A stretch of 64,000 nt of DNA from Rhodobacteraceae bacterium S2214 (lineage in GTDB: Bacteria > Pseudomonadota > Alphaproteobacteria > Rhodobacterales > Rhodobacteraceae), in the NCBI GenBank assembly GCA_025141675.1, contig CP081161.1:1772001-1836000 (forward strand), given 5' to 3'. Each line of letters begins with the position of its first letter. Position 1 is the first letter of the stretch. The translations under genes were made by a program, and so were the position numbers. Shown here in pieces: positions 63,562 to 64,000 of this stretch. The notes under the pieces were generated by a model, which worked only from the letters and a program-made list of their open reading frames with translations, had not been told where the DNA came from and did not search any database.

Positions 63562-63660
63562 GCAGTCCGGTTACACCGAAAGGGCAAAGATCACAATGTT
63601 GGTTGAAAGGAACGGCCCGCACAGCTTACGCTTACTCTGGGACAATAAAGGGGACGAATA

Positions 63661-63936
63661 ATGCTTGGATTTTTGATCGCTGCTGCCGCTGGTTTCTTGG
63701 TACCGCAGCTAGAGCCGGTTGTCGGTAAGCCAGTTGTCGCAAAACTACGCAAAGTCGTACCAATCGATGCGCTCGAACATCGGGCGATCACCGTGCTGAT
63801 TTGCTTGATCATCGCGGCGTTTGTGGCGTCCATTTTTGACAGCGGCAATGCAATCGGACTGACCGTTGGGTTTAGCCTTGGCTATTTTGGCACGCGAATC
63901 TTTGATGCGGCACAGGGCAAAAAGATCGAAAAGTGA
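63661..63936 (+). CDS. Small membrane protein, 91 aa
   Basis: Two hydrophobic segments (MLGFLIAAAAGFLVPQLE and ITVLICLIIAAFVASIF) plus a third weaker one (GLTVGFSLGYFGTRIF). AAAGGGGACGAATA precedes the ATG. No family recognised. Divergent from pyrC, followed by a hairpin. Confidence 0.75.
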   Translation: MLGFLIAAAAGFLVPQLEPVVGKPVVAKLRKVVPIDALEHRAITVLICLIIAAFVASIFDSGNAIGLTVGFSLGYFGTRIFDAAQGKKIEK

Positions 63937-63944
63937 TTGCTATT

Positions 63945-63961
63945 GGCAGCAGTTGGCTGCC
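63945..63961 (+). terminator. Possible weak terminator after the small membrane protein
   Basis: Arms GGCAGC (63945-63950) and GCTGCC (63956-63961), loop AGTTG, followed by TCTATG only. Position fits a transcript end, but the T-run is absent. Confidence 0.4.
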
Positions 63962-64000
63962 TCTATGTGGTCAATTGTGCCAAAACTATGGCATCTGTTG

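Noticed and set aside
1..64000. tRNA, rRNA, CRISPR arrays, prophage or transposase genes
   Set aside because: Looked for in gaps and in the translated frames; none recognised. No recombinase, transposase or array-like repeat is visible.

Overview
The window looks like a chromosomal segment of a marine Rhodobacteraceae bacterium (Roseobacter group, Alphaproteobacteria). The evidence is gene content and protein style: an aerobic carbon monoxide dehydrogenase cluster, the urtABCDE urea transporter facing a ureDAB-x-CEFG urease operon, and a core block with the order surE-pcm-nlpD-like, purF-cvpA-radA, mlaFE-alr, dnaB, pyrE-pyrC that is familiar from this family. Moderate GC content, frequent ATGA/TAATG start-stop overlaps and several TTG starts fit. 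I cannot name genus or species from sequence alone. I found no rRNA, tRNA, CRISPR, prophage or intact insertion sequence.

Region 1 (1-9650), CO oxidation: an MHYT-LytTR membrane regulator (CoxC type), then coxM-coxS-coxL, maturation genes coxD-coxE-coxF, a 33-codon small ORF, coxG and coxI, nearly all overlapping or tightly packed. CoxL carries the form I active-site loop with the redox Cys (SYRCSFR), so this should be a true Mo-Cu CO dehydrogenase. A 13-bp direct repeat with exact 21-bp periodicity sits before coxM and is a good candidate LytTR operator.

Region 2 (9650-21870), urea: a roughly 860-bp upstream region, urtA, a strong terminator hairpin, then urtB-urtC-urtD-urtE. The urease operon runs convergently on the minus strand (ureD, ureA, ureB, an uncharacterised 107-aa gene, ureC, ureE, ureF, ureG). 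Import and hydrolysis are therefore encoded back to back.

Region 3 (21870-39200), miscellaneous genes plus uronate use: a DEDDh exonuclease and a MATE transporter, then a GntR/FCD regulator divergent from an ABC importer resembling alginate-oligosaccharide transporters, a PL15-like oligoalginate lyase, an SDR reductase, a GNAT enzyme and a KdgF-like cupin. A second minus-strand operon holds mannonate dehydratase and three Gfo/Idh/MocA oxidoreductases, divergent from a second GntR/FCD regulator; a perfect 16-bp palindrome lies between them. The two halves together look like uptake, depolymerisation and catabolism of (poly)uronates.

Region 4 (39300-64000), core functions: dusA, a TauE/SafE permease, a WYL regulator with an array of TGACA sites, tatABC, a DUF815 ATPase, the surE-pcm-NlpD-like cluster, a nucleotide-kinase/SDR pair, purF, cvpA, radA, a PqiA-like protein, mlaFE-alr, a two-gene operon for a ClpP-fold periplasmic protein and a coiled-coil membrane protein, a DUF2189 protein, dnaB, pyrE, pyrC and a small membrane protein.
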